Below are positions 27,807 to 36,154 of a DNA stretch of 64,000 nt, in pieces. Made by a program: the position numbers and the translations under genes. Each line of letters starts with the position of its first letter. Position 1 is the first letter of the stretch. Origin of the DNA: Ochrobactrum sp. RH2CCR150 (GTDB taxonomy: Bacteria; Pseudomonadota; Alphaproteobacteria; Rhizobiales; Rhizobiaceae). The DNA lies in the NCBI GenBank assembly GCA_014138095.1, contig JACGXE010000001.1:682001-746000 (forward strand), in the 5' to 3' direction. The notes under the pieces were generated by a model. The model saw only the letters and a list, made by a program, of their open reading frames with translations. It was not told the DNA's origin and did not search any database.

Positions 27807-28217
27807 ATGTTGAAAGAATTCAGGGAATTCGCTCTCAAGGGCAATATGGTCGATCTGGCCATCGGTGTGATCATCGGCGGCGCCTTCGGTGGCCTCGTCA
27901 ATTCCATCGTCAACGATATCATCATGCCGATCATCGGTCTGGTCACCGGCGGTATCGACTTCTCGAACATGTTCATCCAGCTTGCCGGTGAGCCGAAGAC
28001 CACCTTGGCCGCCGCCCGCGAAGCCGGTGCGACCGTTGCTTATGGTAACTTCGTCACCCTGCTGATCAATTTCCTGATTATCGCCTGGGTTCTGTTCCTC
28101 GTCGTCAAGGGCATGAACCGCATGAAGAAGAAGGAAGAAGCAAAGCCTGAGCCGGAAGCTCCGCGCGAGGAAGTGCTGCTGACGGAAATCCGCGATCTGC
28201 TTTCCAAAAAGGCCTGA
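27807..28217 (+). CDS. mscL: Large-conductance mechanosensitive channel
   Basis: The 136-residue protein is a typical Msc[21 protein letters not shown] at the N-terminal amphipathic helix and start of TM1, [18 protein letters not shown] through the constriction, a periplasmic loop (about 48-75), TM2 ([20 protein letters not shown]), and the charged C-terminal helix ending [12 protein letters not shown]. It opens under membrane tension to release solutes on osmotic downshock. It is monocistronic, with its own upstream region shared with the divergent sensor kinase and a terminator at 28241. Confidence 0.97.
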   Translation: MLKEFREFALKGNMVDLAIGVIIGGAFGGLVNSIVNDIIMPIIGLVTGGIDFSNMFIQLAGEPKTTLAAAREAGATVAYGNFVTLLINFLIIAWVLFLVVKGMNRMKKKEEAKPEPEAPREEVLLTEIRDLLSKKA

Positions 28218-28240
28218 TCGGGATTTTTCCCTTGGAATGC

Positions 28241-28273
28241 AAAGCGGAGCCTGCAAAGGCTCCGCTTTCTTTT
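28241..28273 (+). terminator. Rho-independent terminator of mscL
   Basis: AAAGCGGAGCC, loop TGCAAA and GGCTCCGCTTT make an 11-base-pair stem followed by CTTTT. Confidence 0.9.
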
Positions 28274-28379
28274 GGGCATTCATCAATCCCGATGATCGGA
28301 TCATCACAAAATGCCGAGTGATTTTGTGATCGCGGCTTGCTAAGGCCGATATACACATACCAAGCAGCGCAGGATCATC

Positions 28380-29546
28380 ATGACACTTTTAGCCAGTCTC
28401 CGCCGCGAAGCAGCGCAAGCGCCAGAAAGCGGCATTGTCGCCGTTGCCAATCATGGCCGGGGCCGCGAGGGTCTCATTCCGTTGTGGGTTGGCGAGGGCG
28501 ATCTGCCGACGCCGGATTTCATCCGCGATGCGGCGCAGAAGAGCATCACTGACGGTGAGACCTTCTATACCTGGCAGGCCGGTATTCCTGAACTGCGCGA
28601 GGCGTTGGCCCGTTATCATGCGCGTCATTTCCCGCTGCCCCTGCAACCTGAAAATTTCTATGTCACCGGTTCGGGCATGCACGCCATCGAGATGGCGCTG
28701 ACGGCGACGGTGGGTGCAGGCGAAGAAGCGATTTATCTGTCGCCAGCCTGGCCGAATTTCGTTGGTGCGGCTGGTCTTGCTGGCGCAGTGCCGGTTGCAG
28801 TCGAACTGGAGTTCGGCGCGAATGGCTGGGTGCTCGACCCGGAGAAAATCGCTGCCGCCATCACGCCGCGCACCCGCGCGCTGTTCATCAATACGCCGTC
28901 CAACCCGACCGGATGGACGGCTGATCGCGAGACGCTGCGTTTCATCCTCGATCTCGCGCGCAAGCACGGGCTCTGGATCATCGCCGACGAGATCTATACG
29001 CATTTCTATTATGGCGGCGGCCATGCCCCGTCCTTCATGGAAATCATGGAGCCCGACGACCGCATCATCTTCGTCAATTCCTTCTCGAAGAATTGGGCCA
29101 TGACGGGCTGGCGCGTGGGTTGGATGACCGTGCATCCTTCCGTCGGTCCTGTGATCGAAAACATGATCCAGTATTCCAATTCCGGCGTGGCGCCGTTCAT
29201 GCAGCGCGGCGCCGTCGCAGCGCTCGATCAGGGCGAACCGTTTATCGCCATGCAGGTGGAGCGCGCCCGCGCTACCCGCGACAGGCTTTGCTCGGCCTTG
29301 CAGGCAACGGGCAAGGTGCGCCTCACGCCGCCGCAGGGCGCGTTTTATCTGTTCTTCGGCGTTGAAGGCGTGACGGATTCCGTCAAGGCGGCCATCGATA
29401 TGATCGACCGGGCCAATGTGGGGCTCGCACCGGGCAGCGCCTTCGGACAAGGCGGAGAGGCGTTCTTCCGCCTTTGCTTCGGTCGCGCGCCGCATCAGAT
29501 CGACGAGGCCGCAACTCGGCTGGTGAAATGGATCGAGCAGCTTTAA
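28380..29546 (+). CDS. Class I/II pyridoxal-phosphate aminotransferase
   Basis: The 388-residue protein is a fold-type I aminotransferase. It shows the YTWQAGIPELREALARYH substrate-side segment, the N-x-P-x-N-P-T-G motif (INTPSNPTGWT, about 177-187), the PLP Asp/Tyr in ADEIYTHFYY, Schiff-base Lys237 in NSFSKNWAMTGWRVGW, and the C-terminal Arg in FFRLCFGRAP. These resemble aspartate/aromatic aminotransferase subfamily members, but the amino donor cannot be set from sequence. It stands alone between terminators, convergent with hemA. The ATG at 28380 follows AGGATC. Confidence 0.88.
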   Translation: MTLLASLRREAAQAPESGIVAVANHGRGREGLIPLWVGEGDLPTPDFIRDAAQKSITDGETFYTWQAGIPELREALARYHARHFPLPLQPENFYVTGSGMHAIEMALTATVGAGEEAIYLSPAWPNFVGAAGLAGAVPVAVELEFGANGWVLDPEKIAAAITPRTRALFINTPSNPTGWTADRETLRFILDLARKHGLWIIADEIYTHFYYGGGHAPSFMEIMEPDDRIIFVNSFSKNWAMTGWRVGWMTVHPSVGPVIENMIQYSNSGVAPFMQRGAVAALDQGEPFIAMQVERARATRDRLCSALQATGKVRLTPPQGAFYLFFGVEGVTDSVKAAIDMIDRANVGLAPGSAFGQGGEAFFRLCFGRAPHQIDEAATRLVKWIEQL

Positions 29547-29555
29547 TCTAAAATA

Positions 29556-29582
29556 AAAGGCCGGTGAAAACCGGCCTTTTTT
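29556..29582. terminator. Bidirectional terminator between aminotransferase gene and hemA
   Basis: AAAGGCCGGT, loop GAAA and ACCGGCCTTT form a stable stem with T6 on the plus side and T-rich sequence on the other. Confidence 0.88.
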
Positions 29583-29604
29583 CATTTAGTGCTTTGCGAA
29601 GCGC

Positions 29605-30882
29605 TTATCCACCGGCTTTGGAAACCATCAGCGGTACGACGCGGTCGGAACTGGCTGCCTGTGGGGCATCGTTTTCAGCAAAGGGAATGCCGAGTGCGTT
29701 CCAAACTTCCAGCAGCGCATCCTTCAGCCCGTCGATCAGCGCATCGTCATGCAGCGGCGACGGCGTGATGCGCAGACGTTCGGTGCCGCGTGGCACGGTC
29801 GGGTAATTGATCGGCTGGATATAGATGCCATGCACATCGAGCAGCCGGTCACTGGCCTTCTTGCAAAGCTCTGGATCGCCAACCAGCACGGGCACGATAT
29901 GCGTGTCCGAAGGCATGACGGGCAGGCCCGCTGCCGAAAGCACGTCCTTGGCCTGCTGCGCCTGACGCTGCTGACCATCGCGCTCGACTTGTGATGCCTT
30001 GAGATGGCGGATCGAAGCCGTTGCAGCCGCTGCTACCGATGGCGGAAGGGCAGTCGTGAAGATGAAGCCCGGCGCATAGGAGCGAACAGCGTCGATAATG
30101 GCGCGTGAGCCGGTGATATAGCCACCCAGCGCACCGAAAGCCTTGGCAAGCGTGCCTTCGATAATGTCGATGCGATGCGCCAGACCATCACGGTCCGTGA
30201 TGCCGCCGCCGCGCGTGCCGTACATGCCAACGGCATGAACTTCATCGATATAGGTCATGGCATTATACTTGTCGGCCAGATCGGCGATCTTCTCGATCGG
30301 CGCAATATCGCCATCCATCGAATAGACGGATTCGAACACGATCAGCTTGGCGCGCGCCGGATCGGCGGCCTTCAACAACTGTTCCAGATGCTCGACGTCA
30401 TTGTGACGGAAAATCTTCTTCTCCGCGCCCGAACGGCGCACGCCTTCGATCATCGAGGCATGATTCAGCTCGTCGGACAGGATCAGGCAGTTTGGCAACA
30501 GGCGCGCAATGGTCGAGATCGAGGCTTCGTTGGAAATGAAACCGGAGGTGAAAACCAGACCGGCTTCCTTGCCGTGCAGATCGGCCAGTTCGGCTTCCAG
30601 CTCAACCAGCGGATGGTTGTTGCCGGAAATGTTGCGCGTGCCGCCAGCGCCGGAACCGGCATTGCTTGCGGTGTCGCACATGGCCTTGATCACGTCGGGA
30701 TGGTGCCCCATGCCGAGATAATCGTTGGAACACCAGACGGTGATTTCACGGGCTGTGCCATTGTTCCGCCAGATCGCGCGGGGGAAACGTCCGACGATGC
30801 GTTCAAGGTCGGCGAAAACGCGGTAACGCTTCTCGGCGTGTAACTGATCAATCGCTTCTTCGAAAAACCGGCGATAATCCAT
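29605..30882 (-). CDS. hemA: 5-aminolevulinate synthase
   Basis: ALAS condenses glycine and succinyl-CoA to 5-aminolevulinate, the first step of haem synthesis by the C4 route used by alphaproteobacteria. The 425-residue enzyme has [29 protein letters not shown] (substrate loop), the [13 protein letters not shown] and [15 protein letters not shown]-site motifs, and Schiff-base Lys247 in [13 protein letters not shown]. Lys247 agrees with the position near 248 in Rhodobacter, which supports the chosen start. The second of two adjacent ATGs (30882) is six bases from AAGGAG; the first is at 30885. A perfect FNR/FixK-type box lies 199 bases upstream. Confidence 0.97.
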   Translation of the reverse strand: MDYRRFFEEAIDQLHAEKRYRVFADLERIVGRFPRAIWRNNGTAREITVWCSNDYLGMGHHPDVIKAMCDTASNAGSGAGGTRNISGNNHPLVELEAELADLHGKEAGLVFTSGFISNEASISTIARLLPNCLILSDELNHASMIEGVRRSGAEKKIFRHNDVEHLEQLLKAADPARAKLIVFESVYSMDGDIAPIEKIADLADKYNAMTYIDEVHAVGMYGTRGGGITDRDGLAHRIDIIEGTLAKAFGALGGYITGSRAIIDAVRSYAPGFIFTTALPPSVAAAATASIRHLKASQVERDGQQRQAQQAKDVLSAAGLPVMPSDTHIVPVLVGDPELCKKASDRLLDVHGIYIQPINYPTVPRGTERLRITPSPLHDDALIDGLKDALLEVWNALGIPFAENDAPQAASSDRVVPLMVSKAGG

Positions 30883-30942
30883 CATGCGCTCCTTAGAGGG
30901 CAGCGCGACCTTCCGGGCGCACAAAACTCGCTCTAACTATTT

Positions 30943-31010
30943 GATTCGACGCATCGTGTTTCCGAAAAATCGCTCCCGATTTTTAGGCCGATGCGCTTGT
31001 CTTTGCCTTA
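30943..31010. repeat. Palindromic element upstream of hemA, distant copy D
   Basis: TTTCCGAAAAATCG, CTCC and CGATTTTTAGGCCGATGCGC form an inverted repeat (AAAAATCG/CGATTTTT) with flanks GACGCATC and GATGCGC. It resembles the dispersed elements at 18020, 45651 and 60309. It may fold in the hemA leader or simply be intergenic repeat. Confidence 0.4.
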
Positions 31011-31080
31011 ACTAGCGCTTTTGGCCTTTGGCGTCCATGGCGCGGTTGCGGGCAATTTGCCACGTTTTATTGAAGCAGCA

Positions 31081-31094
31081 TTGATTGAGATCAA
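31081..31094. promoter_or_regulatory. FNR/FixK-type box upstream of hemA
   Basis: TTGAT-TGAG-ATCAA is a perfect match to the symmetric FNR/FixK consensus TTGAT-N4-ATCAA. It lies 199 bases from the hemA start and 157 bases from the divergent gene at 31238. Oxygen-responsive control of hemA by FnrN/FixK proteins is known in related bacteria, so hemA is the likelier target. Confidence 0.65.
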
Positions 31095-31237
31095 GCAAAT
31101 GCAGCCAAAAGAACAGATATCGGCGTTCACGCATTCTTGTCGGGACATAACACAGCGTGATTCTTGCGGGCATGGATTTGCCAGCAAAAAACACCAATAT
31201 GTGGCTTAATTAGCATCCCCTGAAAGACATCCCCCGT

Positions 31238-32326
31238 ATGAAGTCTGTTTTGCCGCCCATGCACTATCCAGCGTCAAACGAAACGGATTGGGCCGCCTAT
31301 TGGCGAGCCTCGTCGGCAGAACAATTCAAGCTGCGCTGGCGTCATGCGCGGCTGTCGGTGCCCAAGAGGCGTGGCAAGGCAAATCTGATCGCATCGTCCG
31401 GGAGTTTTGCCGCTTTGCTGCCGGACGATCTGCCGCTGATCTGCGTGGTGCGCAATGCCGCCGCTTATCTGAATTCGTTCCTGCGGTATTACCGCGCGCT
31501 GGGCGTCACACGTTTCATCGTCGTGGACGACAAATCGGATGACGGGACAGCTGAGATTCTCGCCAATGCTGCCGATGTCGATCTTTTCGTTTCCGATGTT
31601 CGCTATGCGGAGGCCAATCGCGGGCGCGTCTGGCGCGACGCGATATTCAATATTTACGGCCGCCGCCGTTGGTATCTTTCGGTGGATGCCGACGAATTCT
31701 TCGTCTTTCCGCGCATGGAAAAGCGCAGTCTGCGCGATTTCATTCAGGAACTGGAAACACACAATATTCGGCGCTGTCTCGCGCCGATGATCGACATGTA
31801 TCCTGCCGGTCTGCTACGCGACGGCGTTTTTGTCGATGACGGAACGAAATACCCGTTTGAAGTGTCGTCACATTTCGATGGCGACGGCTATACGGTCCGG
31901 CAGGAGCGTTTCGGTGTCGCCGTGCGCGGCGGTCCGCGCCAGCGCCTTTTTGGACGCAGCATGCGTCTGTCCAAGTTTCCGCTGATCTGGGTGGACCGCA
32001 AGACCGATTACCGCCGGGGCAGCATTCACGGACCGGGCCCTTGCTTCCGCAACTATCTGCCAGTTACCGGCGCGTTGTTGCACTACCGGTTTTCGTCGCG
32101 CTCGGTCGAAGAATTTAAACGGATAGCGTCGGAGGGAAGCCACGCAGGCGGATCGGAGCATTACAAGGCTATCGTCGGCAGCGACCAGTTTTCCGACGAC
32201 CTGTCGCTGGTCTATTCCGGCTCGGTTCAATACACAGGACCGGAATGCCTGGTTGAACGCGGCTTCATGGTGGATTTGCAAAACCTGCCAAAGCCGAACC
32301 GGATAGAGCCTGCAAAAGCGAGCTGA
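31238..32326 (+). CDS. GT2-type glycosyltransferase (Glyco_tranf_2_4-like)
   Basis: The 362-residue protein has a GT-A core. PLICVVRNAAAYLNSFLRYY (about 65-85), VTRFIVVDDKSDDGTAEIL (nucleotide-binding Asp pair), and WYLSVDADEFFVFP with the D-x-D metal site near residue 150 place it in the DUF/GT2 group with the conserved VRNE-like start. Long regions after the core (about 190-340) are rich in Arg and aromatics, as in enzymes acting on surface glycans. It has no membrane segment. It leads the second glycan cluster but runs opposite to the four following genes. The sugar is unknown. Confidence 0.78.
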   Translation: MKSVLPPMHYPASNETDWAAYWRASSAEQFKLRWRHARLSVPKRRGKANLIASSGSFAALLPDDLPLICVVRNAAAYLNSFLRYYRALGVTRFIVVDDKSDDGTAEILANAADVDLFVSDVRYAEANRGRVWRDAIFNIYGRRRWYLSVDADEFFVFPRMEKRSLRDFIQELETHNIRRCLAPMIDMYPAGLLRDGVFVDDGTKYPFEVSSHFDGDGYTVRQERFGVAVRGGPRQRLFGRSMRLSKFPLIWVDRKTDYRRGSIHGPGPCFRNYLPVTGALLHYRFSSRSVEEFKRIASEGSHAGGSEHYKAIVGSDQFSDDLSLVYSGSVQYTGPECLVERGFMVDLQNLPKPNRIEPAKAS

Positions 32327-32336
32327 AATTGCCCGT

Positions 32337-33050
32337 TCAGGCTATGACGATCTTCCGCAGGAACTGTAGCCATATATCGTTACGCCGGATCGTCAGGCGC
32401 GGAATACCGAACGGGTCGTCCGTGGATTTTGCACGGCGTCTTTCCGTCGTGGTGGCATATTTATAGCCAGCCTGCTCGACGATCTTGCGCGTTCTGGCAC
32501 TCTCGCCGCCATAGGGATAAGCGAAGGAAATCACTTCCTGCCCCAGCAGATCTTCGATCTTCTCGCGCGATTGCCGGATTTGCACCTCGGCCTCCGCATC
32601 GCTGGCGTCGCGCAGATTGATATGGTCGAGTGTGTGGGACCCCACCTCGTGACCGAGTGCGGTCCATTCCCGCATTTCGGCGGTGCTCATGCAATTGGCC
32701 CGCGCCACGCCGATTTTCTGATCCCAGAGATTGAAGCCGCCGATCTGGTTGGCGACGAAATAATTCGTGGCTGTAAAGCCAAGTTCCTGCAACACAGGCA
32801 GCGCATTGCGGAAGACATTCTCAAAGCCGTCATCGAAGGTGATGACCGCGACTTTCCCCTTTTTGCCGCCATAGATGTAGGGCAGCGCATCCTTGAACGA
32901 CAATCCCTGATAACCGAGGCGCTTGAGCCAGGTCATCTGGCTGCGAAAGCGGTCGGGATGCACAGTCATGCTACGAAAAGGCGCCTTGTGCCGGGGCGGA
33001 ACATCGATCTGGTGATAGAGAAGAATCGGAACTGACAAGGCAATCCTCAC
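32337..33050 (-). CDS. Polysaccharide deacetylase (CE4)
   Basis: A 237-residue NodB-fold protein: VPILLYHQID at the N-terminus, VAVITFDDGFENVFRNALP (catalytic Asp pair), GHEVGSHTLDHINL (H-x(3)-H metal ligands), and SFAYPYGGESARTR. These are the classic CE4 motifs for removing N- or O-acetyl groups from polysaccharides. No clear signal peptide is seen, so cytosolic action on a precursor is possible. The start is GTG at 33050; a TTG at 33038 with GAGG at better spacing is equally plausible. It is convergent with the GT2-type gene and the last of four minus-strand glycan genes. Confidence 0.85.
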   Translation of the reverse strand: MRIALSVPILLYHQIDVPPRHKAPFRSMTVHPDRFRSQMTWLKRLGYQGLSFKDALPYIYGGKKGKVAVITFDDGFENVFRNALPVLQELGFTATNYFVANQIGGFNLWDQKIGVARANCMSTAEMREWTALGHEVGSHTLDHINLRDASDAEAEVQIRQSREKIEDLLGQEVISFAYPYGGESARTRKIVEQAGYKYATTTERRRAKSTDDPFGIPRLTIRRNDIWLQFLRKIVIA

Positions 33051-33140
33051 GAGAATATTCCAGCAAAGCTGCGCGGTTTCGCGGGTCGCGACATGCGCAA
33101 GACAAATAGCTAGGACAGTTCTATTTCAAATGAAACCGCT

Positions 33141-33977
33141 TTATCCTTTAAGAGAGCGGGATTTGATTTTCCAGCGATAGAGCGGACGCAGGATTTCCCG
33201 CTTCAGCTTGTCAGGCAGCGAACGGGACTTCTGGATGGTACTGCCGCCCAGCCGGACCGACACTTCGCGCACACCGCCGGGTAGAACGGAAAGCGGCTTC
33301 AGCCCCGTCACCCAGTTCATTTGCGCTGTGGTGTCCACCGGCCGGTCAAAGGTCTCGGTCGCGGCCAGCAGCCGCCTGGCAGCCTCGCGCCCGACAAGCT
33401 GGGCAACCATGCCGAGGCCAACCGGTACAGGCAGGATAACACGGACGCCGTCGATATTCAGCACTTCCCGGCCTGTTTCCCGCTCGCGGAAGGGGAAGCG
33501 GATGAAACTGTCATGGTCGACGAGCTGCAGCGCAGCCTGAAAAGCTGCTGCGAATTCCGGCGTCAGCTCAACATCGTCTTCAAGCACCAAACCGGCGTCA
33601 ATCTTCTGATCGACAATGGCTTGCCACGCCTTGCGATGCGACAAAAAGCAGGCAATCTCGTTGGTACTGAGGGGAAAGGGGTAATGCGGCTTGTGCACCG
33701 AGCGACGATAGACGCGCCGAATGGTGTCTTCATCAAGCACGCGTCCATCGATGGCGTCGATCACGTCTGCCCGCATGGGCAGGCTTTCGATGAGCTGCTC
33801 CACCTGCGGCTGGCGATCACTCGCCCGCTTCAGATGGATGATGAAGGCCTTGACGGCCCTTTTCGGGCCGTCATCTAAAATCACGGAGCCGGCCCTTTTG
33901 GGGCCGTCTGGCTTTTGCGGCGCTGCGGACTGTTCTGATCCGCCCTGCGCTGGAGATTCATGACGTGTTTCGTTCAT
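33141..33977 (-). CDS. Glycosyltransferase family 25 (LPS type)
   Basis: The 278-residue protein has the GT25 core from about residue 42: KAFIIHLKRASDRQPQVEQL, TNEIACFLSHRKAWQAIVD and LVLEDDVELTPEF (the Glu-Asp-Asp metal motif), as in Lex1/LgtB-type galactosyl- or glucosyltransferases that extend lipooligosaccharide. The first 41 residues are an atypical hydrophilic extension. It contains DGPKRA twice with a 12-residue period (24-29 and 36-41), encoded by near-identical DNA that can form hairpins (33852-33909). The start ATG 33977 has a weak ribosome-binding site, so a later start is possible. Confidence 0.82.
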   Translation of the reverse strand: MNETRHESPAQGGSEQSAAPQKPDGPKRAGSVILDDGPKRAVKAFIIHLKRASDRQPQVEQLIESLPMRADVIDAIDGRVLDEDTIRRVYRRSVHKPHYPFPLSTNEIACFLSHRKAWQAIVDQKIDAGLVLEDDVELTPEFAAAFQAALQLVDHDSFIRFPFRERETGREVLNIDGVRVILPVPVGLGMVAQLVGREAARRLLAATETFDRPVDTTAQMNWVTGLKPLSVLPGGVREVSVRLGGSTIQKSRSLPDKLKREILRPLYRWKIKSRSLKG

Positions 33978-34041
33978 GGCATCTATGTAGCGTGGAGCCG
34001 GTTAAAAAGCTCCAGGATTTTTCGCCCGATCAGGCTGGCGG

Positions 34042-34743
34042 TCAGATCGGCTTCCAGCCCGGTTCCACAATGTCGGCCTCGGCGCGCCAGAGATCGGCAT
34101 AATCGACATTCTGCCAGTCCTTGAACCACGGGCCGCCGCTTGTGTAATGCACGACTTTCGGCAGGCCGTGTTCCGGCTTTTCGTTCCAGCCTTCAAGCCA
34201 GTTATATTCGGTCGGCAGCGCGCCGATTTCATCGTCGGCAGCCCATTGCATGCGATGCAGGAAAGCGCCCGTTTCGCGGTTGATGAGCTCCGGCGTCAGC
34301 TGGCGCGTTGAAGGATGCTCGCAGTTGAACAACATGCAGGACGACCAGTTCTTGCGCGGATAGGTGGTCTGCACCTTGCCGTCCATCTTGACGCTGTCTT
34401 TCGGCTGATAGTCGTGCTGAACGCAATAAACCGCCTTGGAAGGGTCGTTATAGGCCTGCAATCCGGCAATATCGCCGAGAAACAGGAAGTCGCAATCGCA
34501 GAACAGCGCCCAGCCCTTGTAACCCGCAAGCCATGGGGTGAAGAAGCGAGAATAGGTGAATTCCGTGGAGGCCAGCGGATCGATATCACGCGTGTAGACA
34601 CCCTGATCAACCAGATCCTGCAGCTTGATCGGCACAATCTCAAGCGGAATGGAAGAATGCTTCAGCGCCGAGGCCTTGGCGACTTCATATGCGATCGGTT
34701 CGCGGGAATCCCAGCCAATAAAAATGCGTAACGGTTCAGTCAT
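34042..34743 (-). CDS. Glycosyltransferase, GT8-like DxD type
   Basis: A 233-residue protein starting PLRIFIGWDSREPIAYEVA, with TYSRFFTPWLAGYKGWALF and the metal motif DCDFLFLGD near residue 82. The C-terminal half has NWSSCMLFNCEHPSTR and VVHYTSGGPWF, where the His may bind the nucleotide-sugar as in GT8 enzymes. I recognise it as a glycosyltransferase but not to a firm CAZy family. The ATG at 34743 follows AAAGGAG by eight bases. It sits between the GT29-like and GT25 genes on the same strand, 49 bases from the first, and is probably in one operon with them. Confidence 0.7.
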   Translation of the reverse strand: MTEPLRIFIGWDSREPIAYEVAKASALKHSSIPLEIVPIKLQDLVDQGVYTRDIDPLASTEFTYSRFFTPWLAGYKGWALFCDCDFLFLGDIAGLQAYNDPSKAVYCVQHDYQPKDSVKMDGKVQTTYPRKNWSSCMLFNCEHPSTRQLTPELINRETGAFLHRMQWAADDEIGALPTEYNWLEGWNEKPEHGLPKVVHYTSGGPWFKDWQNVDYADLWRAEADIVEPGWKPI

Positions 34744-34792
34744 TCAAATACTCCTTTAACGAGATCTGCTGCCAAGACCCGAGAGGATCGGG

Positions 34793-35407
34793 TTATTCGA
34801 TGATACTGATGCGTCCGGTAGCCACTTGTCTTTCGACCCAACTGCGTTCGTCGCCCCATGTGTGCCGCTTCCAGCCTTCCCAGGTGAAGCCGCACAGTTT
34901 CACGTCCCAGTTTTCTGCAGGGCATTTGCCCAGCATGTGCCAGATGCCGAAAAAGCCGGTGCTTGGAAAAACCTTGCTCAGGTTCTCCTCGTCGACGCCC
35001 AGCTCCTTGCAGCCGTCGATGTAGAATTGCGGCGGCATGAGGCGGATTTCCTTGCCCGCGCCGCCCACGACCTCGATGGTCTCGACGGTCCAGTCGGAAC
35101 GCCGTCCCTTGAGGCGGGAGAGAATGTTCGGCTTGGGGTGGTAAAGGCGCATGATGCTCGGATGATAGGCGAGCATGACTTCCTTCGCGGCCTTGAATGT
35201 CGGCGTTTGCACAAAACCCGGATCGCGCAGGCGGCGCTGCATCGGCTTGCTGGAGGTTGCCAGAATCAGAAGGTCGGTGCGCGTGCCGCTCATGCCGATG
35301 GACTGTTTGGGCTCGTTGAAACGAACCACAAAATCTGCCGCATCAACCTCGCGCGACAGGTCGCGGGGCAGGGGAGCGTTACCGACTATAATGAGAGTTT
35401 TTTTCAT
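34793..35407 (-). CDS. Sialyltransferase-like (GT29-like) glycosyltransferase
   Basis: The 204-residue cytosolic protein opens TLIIVGNAPLPRDLSREVDA and continues ADFVVRFNEP, closely following sialylmotif L of GT29 enzymes (V-G-N, later D-x-V-x-R-x-N). PSTGFFGIWHML near residue 148 parallels sialylmotif S (P-S-T-G). HTWGDE near 183-188 fits the H-x4-E of motif VS. Such proteins are sometimes annotated as urease accessory proteins, which the sequence does not support. It is the first gene of the minus-strand glycan cluster, so transfer of a nonulosonic acid or Kdo-like sugar to a surface glycan is a reasonable inference. The donor is unproven. Confidence 0.65.
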   Translation of the reverse strand: MKKTLIIVGNAPLPRDLSREVDAADFVVRFNEPKQSIGMSGTRTDLLILATSSKPMQRRLRDPGFVQTPTFKAAKEVMLAYHPSIMRLYHPKPNILSRLKGRRSDWTVETIEVVGGAGKEIRLMPPQFYIDGCKELGVDEENLSKVFPSTGFFGIWHMLGKCPAENWDVKLCGFTWEGWKRHTWGDERSWVERQVATGRISIIE

Positions 35408-35628
35408 TCTTACCGGTTTGCATCGACTTTAGAAGGCACTCGACCTCCCGTCTAACCGGAAAACTTACACTTTAAAAGGGTTAGCTAATTTAGACGAAAA
35501 ATTATTTGGGCTAAATCGGAGGATTTCGCCAATCACATTGCAGCCATGCAGTAACTGCACTTCTCAATGAAACGGGAAAAGCGGAAGCTCATCACTGGGA
35601 GGAAGATAAAAACAAGGGGAATATCACC

Positions 35629-35793
35629 ATGAGCCTTCCAATCAATCTTCGTACCCAATTCAATCGCTGGATGCAGTATTGTGAAAACCTGCGCGAGCTT
35701 GAAGGCTGCAGCGACCGCGAACTGAGCGATCTCGGCCTCAGCCGCAACGACATTCGCCGCGTTGCGCGCGAAGCTGCCTACGCAGCCGCCTGA
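35629..35793 (+). CDS. DUF1127 small protein
   Basis: A 54-residue frame starting at ATG 35629 behind AAGGGGA. It has a helical N-terminus (MSLPINLRTQFNRWMQY) and the DUF1127 signature: ELEGCSDRELSDLGLSRNDI followed by RRVAREAA. DUF1127 proteins are very short, Arg-rich and common in Rhizobiales. Some bind RNA and affect small-RNA turnover or phosphate and carbon balance, as reported for Rhodobacter and Agrobacterium members. The gene stands alone between divergent transcription units, with an upstream AT-rich region of about 220 bases. The role here is unknown. Confidence 0.9.
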   Translation: MSLPINLRTQFNRWMQYCENLRELEGCSDRELSDLGLSRNDIRRVAREAAYAAA

Positions 35794-35871
35794 TCATGCC
35801 GACAGAAGGAGCCGCACGCGTTCGGCGCTATACCGGACGCGCGCTCCAATCGCGATTGATTAAGTCAGCCG

Positions 35872-36057
35872 TTAAACATCTCCGGGCTTCTTGAAGCGGA
35901 CGTGAATATCGTCGCCCGCAAGGTCGAAGCCGGCATAGTTGCGCTGGAAGGCGATCAAGGCGTCATTGACACCCTTGGAATAATCGTCGTCCTGCACTTC
36001 GATATGATGCCGGTAAAGGATCCTGTCGCCTTTGTAGAATATAACCTGACCGTCCAT
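35872..36057 (-). CDS. Small hypothetical protein
   Basis: A 61-residue frame starting MDGQVIFYKGDRILYRHHIE with the second of two adjacent ATGs; AAGGAGG lies five bases upstream, which is strong support for translation. The protein is hydrophilic, with aromatic and charged residues and no membrane segment, and ends DIHVRFKKPGDV. Predicted strands at both ends with a helix in the middle (SKGVNDALIAFQRNYAG) suggest a compact alpha/beta domain. I do not recognise a family. It lies between DUF1127 and the LysR gene and is not clearly in an operon. Confidence 0.6.
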   Translation of the reverse strand: MDGQVIFYKGDRILYRHHIEVQDDDYSKGVNDALIAFQRNYAGFDLAGDDIHVRFKKPGDV

Positions 36058-36154
36058 CATAGCCTCCTTCTTAGTTGATAAGGGTCAAGACGGAACGCCG
36101 CCGGATGGCGCGTAGAGTAGGTGTCTATTTGAGATAGGCGCTGCTGCGCGCGCT

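Noticed and set aside
31012..31197. 61-codon minus-strand frame between hemA and the GT2-type gene
   Set aside because: No ribosome-binding site, unusual composition (Cys, Trp, Arg-rich), and it overlaps the FNR box; most likely chance.
34793..35407. Label 'urease operon accessory protein' for this gene
   Set aside because: No urease genes nearby and the motifs are those of a sialyltransferase-like enzyme.
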